DNA from: CBDFMR01 sp965249765 | Lineage (GTDB): Bacteria > Bacteroidota > Bacteroidia > Chitinophagales > Saprospiraceae | DNA length: 64,000 nt | Direction of reading: 5' to 3' | Assembly: GCA_965249765.1 (NCBI GenBank) | Contig: CBDFMR010000004.1 | Coordinates: 1 to 64,000 of the forward strand | Shown: in pieces, positions 36,489-47,073 of the stretch | How positions within the stretch are numbered: position 1 is the first letter of the stretch | Layout of the letters: every line of letters begins with the position of its first letter | The notes under the pieces: generated by a model | Told to the model about the DNA's origin: nothing | What the model saw: only the letters and a program-made list of their open reading frames with translations | The model's database searches: none | Position numbers and translations under genes: made by a program

Positions 36489-37027
36489 TTATAATATAAC
36501 TTCATAATACTTAGGGCTAATAAATGGTGAAATCACCTTATTCTTTTGAATTATATAAGGGAATTCTACTATCGATTGTTTAGCGAATATTTCATTTTGC
36601 AAAAGTAGTATTTTCCAGGCTTCGATTAATCTTGATTTATCAATATTTAATTTATTTGTTTTGAGTACTTTTTTTAAAAACTCTAATTTATTTTCTTGTA
36701 GACTAAATGCAACAATTGCTCTTGAAAACTCAGATATTCCAATTTCTTCAAAAATTATACTTAAATAAACACAATGTTTTATCATTGGATTTTCCATGTC
36801 ATATTTATAGATATTGTCGATTTGAAAAGCCAGGGTTATTTTAAATTTTGAATTAACTAGGTATCTCATATTATAAGCAGTACTAATACATGACGGGCAA
36901 TTAATATTTAGACAGAAGAGTATTTTTTCGCTTGGTGATTCCGTCTTATTTTTAAATGCTAGTTTGAATAATTCTACCAAATCTTTGTCCACGTGATTGA
37001 AATTAGAAGCAATAGATCTTGAATTAC
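36489..37027 (-). pseudogene. Thioredoxin-like (VKOR/DsbA-type) gene, 5' end lost at IS110 copy
   Basis: About 178 residues remain, beginning at the IS110 edge without a native start. FCLNINCPSCISTAYNM gives a CPSC redox motif near the N-terminus, followed by helices (EIGISEFSRAIVAFSLQ). This fits the C-terminal DsbA-like part of VKOR/thioredoxin proteins that accompany peptide-export systems. The N-terminal part and promoter are missing. Confidence 0.55.
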
Positions 37028-38418
37028 TGATTATCAATTCTCTTTTTCTCGTAAGCTAATTTGTATTTCTGTCTGCTGAAGATTCCCAAATCATTGGGGT
37101 CAATACCAAATTTACTAATTTTCTTTCTGAGCTGAGCTATAGCTCTTCGTTTTTCATCAAGGAATACATATTGATTTGTTGGATTGTATTGCTCCCTCTT
37201 GGTAACCATATTCCAAAGGATGACTGCAAGTTTTCTGGCGGTTGCTGTGATAGCTGCTTGTCTACCTTTTCGAAAAGCTATCTTTTTGAAGAACTTACCT
37301 AGATCCGAGTCTTTTAAATTGCCAACTGCATTTGCAGCATTTCTCAAAGCGATCTTAAGTCGATTACTTCCTTTAGGTATTCTATTGGACAGGATTCTTC
37401 CTCCACTCATTTTGTTGTTGGGGGCCAACCTAAGCCATGAAGCAAACTTCTTGGCAGAAGAGAATTTCTTCAGTCCTTCTGGACCTATTTCGCTCATGAA
37501 TGTGAGAACTGTACTGTGGCTTACTCCTGGTATTGCCATCAGGTCAACTCCATTAAAGTATTGATATGATATTATATTTAAATCAATACCTTTTAGGCCA
37601 TTCTTATTTTGTTTCTTATATGGTTTTTTGGTAGGAAGATCGTCGACTACTCCTTGCTTCTGATTAATAAAATTCTGCAAGAAATCTGCAATTTCAAAAT
37701 CACATTCTTTTATCATAGATTGATAGAATCTGTATCGCTTGAACTCTTGCTTCAGCCCAAAGAGGTAATCTTTTCTTTCATTTGACACTAAGGCCTTGGC
37801 AATCTCCTCTTCTGATTTTTTGCAATTGTAATGTCTGTGAGTTGCTAGAGATTTTGGATCTAAATCACCATTACAAATTGCTTCTATTATTTTGATTCCT
37901 GTAAGACCAGTCACATCTCTGACGACCACATCTAGTCTGAAATTTAGCCACTTGAGAAACTTCTGCATTTTATGTGATGTGTCGGCTTTTTGAGCGATCA
38001 TCTTGGCTCTATGTCTACATAAAGTTCTCAGCTTCTCAGTGGTTTCATCTGGCAAAAAACTTGCTGGAAGTAAACCCAGAGTATGCATCTTTTGTATCCA
38101 TTGACAATCTAGTACATCTGTCTTTTTCCGATTGATATTCTTTGTAAACTTACCATTGGTAAGTATGACCTCAAGACCTGAATTCATCAGCTCTACAAAG
38201 AGGTTCTGCCAGTAGGTTCCAGTGGACTCCATAGCTACACTAGTGATATCTTTTGAGTGCAACCATTTTGATAGTGCTTTTAGATCTTCGGCATACACTC
38301 CGAATTCTCTTACATCTTTGTTTGCTTGACCTAATGCCACAAAGTGACTTCGGCTTCCTACATCTATCCCCGCACAATTAGGATTGATGATTTGCATCGA
38401 GATTGCCTTCTTTTCCAT
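37024..38418 (-). CDS. IS110 transposase (copy 1, C-terminal end shortened)
   Basis: 464 residues. RuvC-like DEDD domain (GIDVGSRSHF, AMESTGTYW, KKTDVLDCQW) and a C-terminal Transposase_20 domain with MAIPGVSHSTVLTFMSEIG and the SGGRILS serine region. It ends KRIDNQ with a stop made by flanking DNA; copy 2 continues to GVRER. DEDD recombinases of this family use an RNA guide. Confidence 0.93.
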   Translation of the reverse strand: MEKKAISMQIINPNCAGIDVGSRSHFVALGQANKDVREFGVYAEDLKALSKWLHSKDITSVAMESTGTYWQNLFVELMNSGLEVILTNGKFTKNINRKKTDVLDCQWIQKMHTLGLLPASFLPDETTEKLRTLCRHRAKMIAQKADTSHKMQKFLKWLNFRLDVVVRDVTGLTGIKIIEAICNGDLDPKSLATHRHYNCKKSEEEIAKALVSNERKDYLFGLKQEFKRYRFYQSMIKECDFEIADFLQNFINQKQGVVDDLPTKKPYKKQNKNGLKGIDLNIISYQYFNGVDLMAIPGVSHSTVLTFMSEIGPEGLKKFSSAKKFASWLRLAPNNKMSGGRILSNRIPKGSNRLKIALRNAANAVGNLKDSDLGKFFKKIAFRKGRQAAITATARKLAVILWNMVTKREQYNPTNQYVFLDEKRRAIAQLRKKISKFGIDPNDLGIFSRQKYKLAYEKKRIDNQ

Positions 38419-38521
38419 TTTATAGATTTAGATTATAAAATAGACTCTAACAAGAAGTATCTTTATTATTGAAAATTATTCTGATCGGGGTTCACGCCAA
38501 AGCGTGACCACCATTGAAATT
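37028..38521 (-). mobile_element. IS110 family element copy 1
   Basis: 1,494 bp identical in length to the core of copy 2 and nearly identical in sequence. The right edge GACCACCATTGAAATT is 3 bp before the stem of attC-like site 9. On the left it lacks the 27 bp that copies 2 and 3 share. About 103 nt upstream of the transposase gene are non-coding and contain a GGTCACGC/GCGTGAAC hairpin, the place where IS110 elements encode their guide (bridge) RNA. Confidence 0.85.
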
Positions 38522-38576
38522 CAGCATATGCAGAGCTGCGACGAAGGAGCGGTTCTGTCATCATGCATTGTTGTGT
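38521..38576. repeat. attC-like site 9
   Basis: GCATATGCAGAGCTGC pairs with GCGGTTCTGTCATCATGC around GACGAAGGA; ATTGTTGTG closes it. The opposite outer core is missing or lies under the IS110 edge. It precedes the TOTE gene stop at 38698 by about 120 bp. Confidence 0.7.
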
Positions 38577-38697
38577 TTTCGTTTTTCTTTTCCACCCTGT
38601 TTGTAGCGTTGGCAAAGTCATACTCTTTGACAAGTTTGGGCTTGTGCAGTTGGTTTTTGAGCGACTTGGCAATGTGTATGTCTTGTGTGATAGCATT

Positions 38698-40833
38698 TTA
38701 TTTCATTAGCTTATTATAATACCGTTTTCGCTGTTTAAACATTTTTTCAAAGTATTCAATTTTTGAATCTCTGTAATCAAATATTACCGGTGATTTTTCA
38801 GAACGCTGAATTCTACCAATATATTGAACTAATTTACCTTCAAATGCAAAAGGATAGACTATAAAAAGACATTCCAAATTGCTAATATCAATACCTTCTC
38901 CGAAATATTGTCCCGTTGAAATAACAATTTTAAAATGACCTTGCTTAATTTGTTCAATTTTGCTTTTTCGAGAATTGCCAGTATCATCACCATATATTGT
39001 GATTGTTTCGTATTTGTTTTTAAGATAAAGGTTTAAAATTTCCACTTGTGCTTTTCTTTCTGATAGAATTAGAATTGTTTTAAACCGATGAACATTATTC
39101 TCGATATCATTTAGTATTAGTGCATTTCTTTGAGTATCATAAATTAATATTTTTGAAATGGTTTCATATTTGTCAATTTTATAATCAAATGGAGCAAACA
39201 GTTCTGTTTCTTTAATATTAATTTCAGTTTTAATATTCCGTTCTTTTAAATAATCGAACTGGTTAACTTGGTGTAAAATGTTACCAATAAAGACGAAAAT
39301 TAATTTTTGATCATTATTTTTTCTTTTGGGTGTTGCTGTTAATCCATATAAAAAAAACGAATTAAAATTAACAATAGCCGCTCTAAATGATTTTGCAGGA
39401 ATATGATGGCATTCGTCAATAATTATTGTCCCAAAACTACTAGATATTTTAGAATAGTCTTCTAATCTTGCCAATGACTGTATCATTGCAATAGTAATCT
39501 GTTTGCCTATTTTATTCTTTCCATTTCCAATCTGTCCGATTTCTCTTTTAGGGATTTTTAGAAAATCCTGAATACGTTCAATCCATTGGTCAAATAGTTG
39601 TTTGCGATGAACAATTATCAATGCAGGTTGTCCCTTTTCGGAAATTATCTCTAATCCTATTACCGTTTTCCCTGAGCCTGGTGGCGATACAATTACTCCA
39701 AAATCTTTTTCTCGTATGCTATCTACCGCAATTTCTTGATGCTCTTGAAGTGTAATCTCCGATACAAATTCAATGGCTTCTTTTTTTGTTCTTTTATCGA
39801 CTATTTTAAATGGTATCTTCTCTTTCTTGCAAAACTGAATTAACGATTCCGAAAAACCTCTTGGAATCATTATTTCACTATCTGTTTCATTTATTAAATT
39901 AAAGAATCTTTCAGTTTTGAAAGTGCTTTTACCTAATCGTTTTTTCACTAAATAATCTGAATTGTAAAAATTTAGTTCTTCTCTAATAAATTTGATTAAT
40001 TGTTGACTCAACTGTTTTCTTTTCAGATAAATCTGATTTTTAATAATTATTTCAAGTTCATAGACTTTACTTTCTACATTACTTGAAATAAGTACAGATT
40101 TTGGATTTTCATTAAAAAGTTTGTGATATAATTCGTTAAGTTTTTTAGTTGATGTTTTTTGAATTTCTGATAAATATTCCCATTGATTTGTATAAATATC
40201 AAAGTTTTTAGGATTTATAAAACAAGAATTTCCATCTTCTATAGATTTACCATTTAAAGGCAATGCAATCAAATTACCCATTCCTTTACCTGAGTGAAAA
40301 TCTTGATTAGGAAACAACCTATCAAAACTTAATTCTTTTTCAAAATGGGATACAATTCCTGAATATCTTAATAATTCAAACATTATTTTACGACTTTGCT
40401 CTGCGTGGAAAGCTTCTTCAAAAAACAACCATAGATGTCCTCCGTTACCAGAACGAGAACGCTCTATATATGTAGATAGATTATAGTCATTGCAAATTTT
40501 GTAAAGTTTTAAAATAGTTTCTCTCCAATTAGTCTTATCAAAATCTACTGCAATAAAGTATGAAGTATTATCTTCTAATAATGGATAGATGCCACAGGTT
40601 TCTTTACCTGAAAGATGTGTGTTTATTGCATTATCATCAAAAGGAATGTATGCTTTGTTTTTATAGTCTTTAAATGTTCCTCCTTGTGCTTTATGCTTAT
40701 TGTAATCACTCCAGTCAACTTTATAGGCAGGCATATATCCATTTCGTTCATTTTTTTGCCATCTAACTGCGTAGATGTCAGTTCTTCCTTTGAATAAGGA
40801 TTTGTAAAGAGAGATATTTTCCGGAGAACTCAT
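38698..40833 (-). CDS. TOTE-type primase-helicase
   Basis: 711 residues. N-terminal archaeo-eukaryotic primase domain: FIAVDFDKTNW near residue 93 (metal-binding DxD), ERSRSGNGGHLWLFFEE near 125 and FHSGKGMGNLIALPL. C-terminal superfamily 2 helicase: SPPGSGKTVIGLEI near 393, IIDECHHIPAKSF, LTATPKR and QYIGRIQRSE. This matches TOTE conflict-system proteins proposed to act in defence. It is the last gene of the type I R-M operon, 40 bp after hsdR. Confidence 0.83.
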   Translation of the reverse strand: MSSPENISLYKSLFKGRTDIYAVRWQKNERNGYMPAYKVDWSDYNKHKAQGGTFKDYKNKAYIPFDDNAINTHLSGKETCGIYPLLEDNTSYFIAVDFDKTNWRETILKLYKICNDYNLSTYIERSRSGNGGHLWLFFEEAFHAEQSRKIMFELLRYSGIVSHFEKELSFDRLFPNQDFHSGKGMGNLIALPLNGKSIEDGNSCFINPKNFDIYTNQWEYLSEIQKTSTKKLNELYHKLFNENPKSVLISSNVESKVYELEIIIKNQIYLKRKQLSQQLIKFIREELNFYNSDYLVKKRLGKSTFKTERFFNLINETDSEIMIPRGFSESLIQFCKKEKIPFKIVDKRTKKEAIEFVSEITLQEHQEIAVDSIREKDFGVIVSPPGSGKTVIGLEIISEKGQPALIIVHRKQLFDQWIERIQDFLKIPKREIGQIGNGKNKIGKQITIAMIQSLARLEDYSKISSSFGTIIIDECHHIPAKSFRAAIVNFNSFFLYGLTATPKRKNNDQKLIFVFIGNILHQVNQFDYLKERNIKTEINIKETELFAPFDYKIDKYETISKILIYDTQRNALILNDIENNVHRFKTILILSERKAQVEILNLYLKNKYETITIYGDDTGNSRKSKIEQIKQGHFKIVISTGQYFGEGIDISNLECLFIVYPFAFEGKLVQYIGRIQRSEKSPVIFDYRDSKIEYFEKMFKQRKRYYNKLMK

Positions 40834-40873
40834 TAGATTCTTTAAGTTTATACAAAGATCAGTTTTACTTTCA

Positions 40874-43351
40874 TTATGCTACTTTTTGCTCATATAAATG
40901 TTTCTGAAATTCAATAAACAGAGAACTGATACTTGCTACTTCTCCTAAAACTTCTTTGGCATCTTCTAACGATTGATATTTGGTAGTCAGCAAGATTGGT
41001 AGTTTTGATTGGTCAAGTTCACCAACTCCTGTTTCTACATATTTACTCAATACAAATTCTATAAATTCCTTTTGTTTGTCGTTGAGCAATGCAAATATTG
41101 TAGCCTCAGCTGCTGCAACTCTTTCTTTTCTACTTATAGGTTTTATATCGCTGTTAAACACATATTCTAACACATCAAAAAGGTCGCTTTTTTCTGCATC
41201 AATTAGTTTTTTAAGTGTATTCAGTTCATTTGCCCCAAACCCAGCTTCATTGAGTTTTTCCAATAATGTTTTCCGAGTGGTTGGATTACTCCAAATTTCT
41301 CTCAATTCCGCTTCACTTTTAAAGAAGTTTGGTAATTCGCCAAACAAGTTATTTAAAAATTCTTCTGCTGAAATTGGTTTACCATCTGCACTCCAAAAAG
41401 AAGTTGAAATCATTTTTTGTATCTCTCTTTCCTTTCCGTCTTTTAATTTGATTTTCACTTTCCTTTTACAAATACAAGGAAGTTGTCCGCATTTCTCACA
41501 TTCTGTTGGTGGTTCTTGTTTGCAAGCACAAGGTCTTTTGCCACATTCAGGGCAAGGTGTTGGTGGTGTCTTTTCGCAAGTACAAGGATTGTTTCCACAT
41601 CTTGAACAAGCTTCTTCTTCAACTGGTTCACCATCCCATTCAGGGTCAGAAAAACGCTGATAAGCATCTACAAAATCATAAATGGTGAAAAACTCTTTGC
41701 CATCAAACAAACGAGTGCCTCTACCTACAATTTGTTTAAACTCGATAATCTGATTGACTGGTCGCATTAAAACAATGTTTCTAATGTTTCTCGCATCAAC
41801 GCCAGTTGAGAGTTTTTGCGAAGTGGTAAGAATCGTTGGGATTAACTTTTCATTGTCTTGAAACTGCTCTAAAAATGTTTCTCCAATACTTCCGTCATTG
41901 GCGGTTACTCGCACACAGTAATCTGGATTTTTACTTTTCTTTTTATATTGGTTTACCATATCACGAACCATTGCTGCGTGAACTTGTGTAGCACAGAAAA
42001 TAATGGTTTTTTCATTTTCGTTGGCTTCATCCATAAAGGTTTGCACACGATAACGCTCTCTTGCAGGAATTACAATTGTTCGGTTAAAGTCTTTTTCTTC
42101 ATAGAGTTTACCATCTTCTATTTCGCCTTCAATAACGGTATCGTCATTCGTGTAAATGTAATCGTCTAAAGTAGTTTTGATTCGTTTTACCTTGAAAGGT
42201 GTTAGAAAACCATCATTAATTCCGTCTTTCAATGAGTAAATAAATACAGGTTCACCGAAATAAGCGTAGGTGTCTACATTGTCCTTTCGTTTTGGGGTGG
42301 CAGTTAAACCCAATTGTACGGCAGGAGAAAAATAATCTAGAATTCCTCTCCAATTTCCTTCATCATTTGCACCGCCTCTATGGCATTCGTCTATGATGAT
42401 TAAATCAAAAAAGTCTTTTGGGTATTCTCCAAAATAGCAATCTTCAGTTTCGTAAACTACTTGTGGTTCTGCTGCAATGGCGTAATCGCTTTTTTCTTCT
42501 ATTTCGTTCTCAGAAGAGGAAGAAGCCATAAATGATTGAAAAATGGTAAAAAAGATACTTCCGTTAGTCGGTACTTTTCCTTTCTTCTTTATTTCGCTTG
42601 GTTTTATTCTGATTAGTGCGTCTTCTGGAAATGCCGAAAATGAATTAAAAGCCTGATTGGCTAAAATATTTCTATCGGCTAAAAACAATATTCTTGGTCG
42701 TCTTTTTCCGTCTCGGTTTAAGTTCCAACGGGTATGAAACAGTTTCCAAGCAATTTGAAATGCAATTGCCGTTTTTCCTGTTCCTGTGGCAAGAGTGAGT
42801 AGTATTCGGTCTTCACCTTGTGCAATAACCTCTAATGTATTTCTTACAGCAATTTCTTGGTAGTATCTTGGTTGCCAAGTTCCTGATTTATCCTCAAACG
42901 GAATACTCGAAAATTTGTCTCGCCATTCTTCTGCTTGTTCGGTAACGGTTCCTTTTGGGTAGGTTTTATTCCATAATTCTTGCGGACTTAGAAACTCATT
43001 TACCAAACCTTCTTTACCTGTTTGCATACAGGTTTGGTAAATCTCTTTTCCGTTTGCAGAGTAGGTAGTATCTAAATTTAGTTTGGTAGCATATAATTTT
43101 GCTTGTGCAACACCTTCACCAACTTCTAATTCATTGCTTTTGGCTTCAACAATAGCGAGTTTAATTCCTTTGTAAACTAAAATATAATCGGCAATTAATG
43201 GTTTGGCTCTTTTGCCACCAACTTGAATTCTACCGTCTGTAATTTTACAAACGTTGCGTTCTCGTAAAACTTTAGAATCTTCCACAATACCCCAACCTGC
43301 TTTGGTCAGCTGTGGGTCGATTAACTCGGCTCTTGTTTCTGCTTCATTCAT
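40874..43351 (-). CDS. hsdR: Type I restriction enzyme R subunit
   Basis: 825 residues. N-terminal nuclease core ADYILVYKG and LAIVEAKS (D...ExK), SF2 motor with LATGTGKTAIAFQ near 186, IIIDECHRGG near 313 and LGLTATPKR. Between the motor and the C-terminal helical region lie three tandem Cys units, CSRCGNNPCTC, CPECGKRPCAC and CEKCGQLPCIC. It translocates and cuts unmethylated DNA with HsdM and HsdS. It starts 3 bp after the DinD-like gene. Confidence 0.95.
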   Translation of the reverse strand: MNEAETRAELIDPQLTKAGWGIVEDSKVLRERNVCKITDGRIQVGGKRAKPLIADYILVYKGIKLAIVEAKSNELEVGEGVAQAKLYATKLNLDTTYSANGKEIYQTCMQTGKEGLVNEFLSPQELWNKTYPKGTVTEQAEEWRDKFSSIPFEDKSGTWQPRYYQEIAVRNTLEVIAQGEDRILLTLATGTGKTAIAFQIAWKLFHTRWNLNRDGKRRPRILFLADRNILANQAFNSFSAFPEDALIRIKPSEIKKKGKVPTNGSIFFTIFQSFMASSSSENEIEEKSDYAIAAEPQVVYETEDCYFGEYPKDFFDLIIIDECHRGGANDEGNWRGILDYFSPAVQLGLTATPKRKDNVDTYAYFGEPVFIYSLKDGINDGFLTPFKVKRIKTTLDDYIYTNDDTVIEGEIEDGKLYEEKDFNRTIVIPARERYRVQTFMDEANENEKTIIFCATQVHAAMVRDMVNQYKKKSKNPDYCVRVTANDGSIGETFLEQFQDNEKLIPTILTTSQKLSTGVDARNIRNIVLMRPVNQIIEFKQIVGRGTRLFDGKEFFTIYDFVDAYQRFSDPEWDGEPVEEEACSRCGNNPCTCEKTPPTPCPECGKRPCACKQEPPTECEKCGQLPCICKRKVKIKLKDGKEREIQKMISTSFWSADGKPISAEEFLNNLFGELPNFFKSEAELREIWSNPTTRKTLLEKLNEAGFGANELNTLKKLIDAEKSDLFDVLEYVFNSDIKPISRKERVAAAEATIFALLNDKQKEFIEFVLSKYVETGVGELDQSKLPILLTTKYQSLEDAKEVLGEVASISSLFIEFQKHLYEQKVA

Positions 43352-43353
43352 AA

Positions 43354-44211
43354 TTATTCGTCCAGTTTTAATTGACCATCATTATCTAAAAAATTCTTAT
43401 CAGAACTTACATTTCTTCCCAATTCTTTTTCGGTTTCTTTTAGTGCGTTTCCTGCCACATTTCCGCCTCTTTGAGCAACTTTTTTATTTTCGTTAAATGT
43501 TTCGGGCTTTTCTTTCTTAGAAATTTCAGTAGTTACACGTTCTCCCAACATTGTAAAAATCAATTCCAAATCATCCATATTATCTCGGAGATTGGCTTTT
43601 GATTTTGCAGGTAAGTTTTTAAATGCTTTGTATTCACTTGGTGTCATTCCAAAAGTTGCTTTCGATATTTCGGCAGTTAAAATAGCGTAATCTCTGTGTT
43701 CCTTTATTCCTCTTTCTTTCCATTCGTCTGTTAGGCTTTGACGGATAGCTATTCCTCTTAGTCGTTTATCAATCCAATCTTTAGGATACCCTTTTTGCTC
43801 GTAAATGTCCTTCATCCGCTCTTGAGCCAATTCAGGGTTTTCTATTTCGTCTAAGCGTTCTTTTCCAACTTGTGCCAACCATAGTTTAAATGGCTCTGCT
43901 TTTTTAGATGGAATAGATTGAATTAAGCGGAAAGCATCTTTGGTGTTTCCTGCAAGTGTTTTTCTATTCTTCCCCGAAGATGTTTGCATTGCTACCTGGG
44001 GACAATTTGTCCCTATGTAGGTTTTTAACTCTTCATCTCGCTTTCTAATCTTCTTAAGATAATCGGTAGGATTTTTACTATCCGATAAAACAGCAACTAC
44101 ATCTACCAAAGAGTAATACCATTCATTGTTATGCCAAGCTCTACGAACTTCACTTCCTTGAAAAACAACTAATTTGTTTTGTGGGTCTATGTTGTTGTCT
44201 GTTTTGCTCAT
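43354..44211 (-). CDS. DinD/BRO-N domain protein
   Basis: 285 residues. A BRO-N type DNA-binding domain (VRRAWHNNEWYYSLVDVVAVL then NPTDYLKKI) is followed by the DinD-like region (FRLIQSIPSKKAEPFKLWLAQVG, YAILTAEISKATFGM). DinD relatives are often carried within type I R-M loci, perhaps limiting self-damage via the SOS or RecA pathway. The start near 44211 is an ATG. Confidence 0.85.
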   Translation of the reverse strand: MSKTDNNIDPQNKLVVFQGSEVRRAWHNNEWYYSLVDVVAVLSDSKNPTDYLKKIRKRDEELKTYIGTNCPQVAMQTSSGKNRKTLAGNTKDAFRLIQSIPSKKAEPFKLWLAQVGKERLDEIENPELAQERMKDIYEQKGYPKDWIDKRLRGIAIRQSLTDEWKERGIKEHRDYAILTAEISKATFGMTPSEYKAFKNLPAKSKANLRDNMDDLELIFTMLGERVTTEISKKEKPETFNENKKVAQRGGNVAGNALKETEKELGRNVSSDKNFLDNDGQLKLDE

Positions 44212-44282
44212 ATTGTGTTTTCTAATTTTTGGATAAATACTTTAAGTAATTTCTATCATTTGATTTATTTATAATTATTGAG

Positions 44283-45272
44283 TTATCCGAAATTATATTT
44301 ATTTTTTCTTTTATTGAATGCTTCTTTTCCGCCCTCCAACACATCACAAATGTGTTCTTGAATACCCCTTTTAAGTAGTATTTCGTCAATTGAATCATCC
44401 TCATTTATTGTATGTTCTATACCGCCAGATACATACTCAAATTTGCTTGTTCTATTTTTGGTGTCCTTACCATCTTGATTTGCAACAATTATTTGTTCTG
44501 CATCAGCACCAAGAACTAAATTTGGATTATGCGTAGCAATAATTATTTGTCTTTCGGATTTTCTTTTTCGTAAAAACTTTACAACTTGATAATAGATAGA
44601 GCGATTATCCAAATCATCTTCTGGTTGGTCTATTAAAATTGGGCATTTACTATTGTCCAAATCAACCAATAAGCGGAGCAAAACAAATGACTTTTTACCA
44701 GGAGACATGTCATTAATTTGGTCTCCTTGATATTCTACTTTGTAATTGTGAATGAACCAGTTTTTCAAAAGACCTGTAATAACTTCTTTTGTACTGCCCT
44801 CATCCCTTCTCGGTAAATTGCTTTTTAAAATTTCCCAGATGACTTTATGAATAAATTCTTTAAATGATTCTTTAGAAGCAAACTCATATTTAGTGAGGTA
44901 ATCAAATTCGGACTTGTTAATGCTTCTTCCATCAAAAAATGTTCTGATAAATGAATCATTGAAATGACTATCTTTAAATTCCGTTTTAATATCGAATACT
45001 AATTCGTCATCAAGGTTGTCAAGTTTTATTTTGTCTTTAGCTTCTAAGTATATGGAATAAAATTCAGAAGTATATTCGCTTAGTTTTTTTGTCAACTCAT
45101 CAATAGATGCACGAGCATCAATTTTTTTCTTTTTAAGGTTTAAAATAATTTGTTGCTTCTTTTGCTCTTCTTCAAGTTCTTTATACTTTTTAGTCAAATT
45201 TTTCTGACTATCGACTTTATCCCAGGGCAACCGCATCAAAATAAATTTCAAAATATGAATCTTCATATTCAA
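44283..45272 (-). pseudogene. TrlF-like ATPase, C-terminal part
   Basis: 329 residues: coiled coil (NLTKKYKELEEEQKKQQ), then the ABC-type end PILIDQPEDDLDNRSIYYQ and IIIATHNPNLVLGADAE. This is the second half of the TrlF-like protein whose first half is at 45311. Around 45273-45311 a TGA and two frame changes separate them, with YEDSYFEIYFDAVALG readable in a third frame. Possibly assembly errors. Confidence 0.78.
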
Positions 45273-45310
45273 TGGCTTATAAAATTAAATTTTAATAAAT
45301 TATTTTTATT

Positions 45311-47071
45311 TCAATCCATAAAAGATTGATCTTCAGAACATAAATATTTTAGTGCGTTTGCCCTAACTTTATCCTGCAATGGTTTTAATGCTGTTATTCC
45401 TTTTTGATTATTTGCGAATAGTTCTCCTAATTTCTTTGCATGAGTAGTTATAAGTTCTGTTATTTCCTTTTTCCAATTTTTACTATAAATTTGAGTTTTA
45501 GATTCATTAATTCTATCTATCTCATTCGAAATGGATTCTGATTTGAAAGCAAATTCAAAAGAATTGTAAATGGAAACTTTTACTTCTTTCAGTCGATTTA
45601 AACTCTTAATATCTTCTTGAAGAAATTCAATTTCTAATTTATCTTTTTTTATCTTTTCTATTTGAGTATTGAATGAATCAATATCGTCTTGTTTAATGTT
45701 TAGCTTTTCTTGAATATCTTTTATCTCTTGAGTAATTTTCTTAATTTGCCCATTAACACCTTTTTCATCTCCAATTTTCTTTAATTCAGTATTATTTTCA
45801 TTATGAATATTGATGTTATCATAAAGTGATTTAATGGCATTTTCAATGCTATCATTAATCCCCTTTTCTTTTAAAGACAATAAAGAATACCATTGGCTGA
45901 AATCATCATCTTGCAATAGAACCTCTTTAATAATGTCGTCTATGTCTGTATTTTTCTTTTCATGGTCAACAACTCTATTGAGGTATGATTGCGGGATATA
46001 TATAATTCGCTTATTAGGATTGGCATCAGAGTCCAAACTACTTATTTGCCCATCTTTCCAATGTACTTCCATCCCTTGAATGGGTCTTGAATCAGATAAA
46101 CCTGCTGTATCTAATCTTTTTTTGTATTCAACAAGGTCAATAGACTTCGCAATGTTTTTGAGCAAGATGGATTTTCCTGTAGATTTTCCGCCAATAATGG
46201 CAGTTAGGTTTTGATTGATTTCAATTTCGTTGGTTGTGAAGTTGCTGTCTTGAAATTTAACTTTATCAATTACATGATATAAAAGTTTATCATTAGGTTT
46301 GTCTTCCCCAATAAAAACTCTATCCATTGGTTCGTAAAGAACTTGTTTCAAACCCTCAAATGTTGGGTCTGCTTTAATCCATAGGTTCTGTTTAAACTTG
46401 TAATCGTTGATGTTATGATTGTCCGAACAAATTATTAATGGAATAATTTTATTAATCTTCTTTTCAAGAAATGGATTAACTAATGTTGAATATGGTGTAA
46501 TATCATCTTCTTTGCCTAATTCAAAAATGTCAATTATTTGGGCTATATCTTCTTTTTGAGCAACTCCATGAGCAAGTGAGTTCGTTATGTTGTCAATAGT
46601 ATTTGTTTTTGACCCTGCATGAATGGTGACAATACCTCCGAGTTCATGAATCAATTCTGTTGTTCTATTTAGGTCACAATAGACTTCATTAATATTTTTT
46701 TCCTCTCCTTCAATTCGGCTAATTGCGGTTTTATTTCTTATTTGGTCCCAGACAAATTGGAGCTTACAATTTTCAGAGAAAATTCCAATAAAATGAATGG
46801 GGTCACTACCTTTTGAATCAGATAAAAATTCAATAGCTGGTAGGATGGTGACTTTATCTTTTCCAAGTAATTGGAGATTCTGAATTCTTTCGACATCCAT
46901 TACGTGATGGTCAGTAATTGCAACAACAGATATGTTGTTATTTACTAATCCATCAATTATATCTTGGTCTGCAGCCGATTTAGCTTTGTAGTCGTAAGAA
47001 GTTTGAGTATGAAAATGTAAATCCCATCTTCTCCATTCAGAGCCTTTTTTGTATTGATTATATGCTCCCAT
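45311..47071 (-). pseudogene. TrlF-like PHP-ATPase, N-terminal part
   Basis: 586 residues. A PHP-type phosphoesterase domain (RRWDLHFHTQTSYD, VVAITDHHVMD, IHAGSKTN) is joined to an SMC-like ATPase head with Walker A IIGGKSTGKSILLKN near 273, then long coiled coils. TrlF proteins are type I R-M-associated defence factors of about 900 or more residues; here the chain breaks at 45311. It lies 3 bp after hsdS. Confidence 0.82.
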
Positions 47072-47073
47072 AT

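Noticed and set aside
40980..41660. 226-residue plus-strand frame opposite hsdR
   Set aside because: Low-complexity mirror of the hsdR coding strand with no start signal or family features.
44283..45272. 329-residue frame as an independent ATPase gene
   Set aside because: It lacks its own Walker A and begins with the missing middle of the TrlF-like protein; it is the second half of a broken gene.
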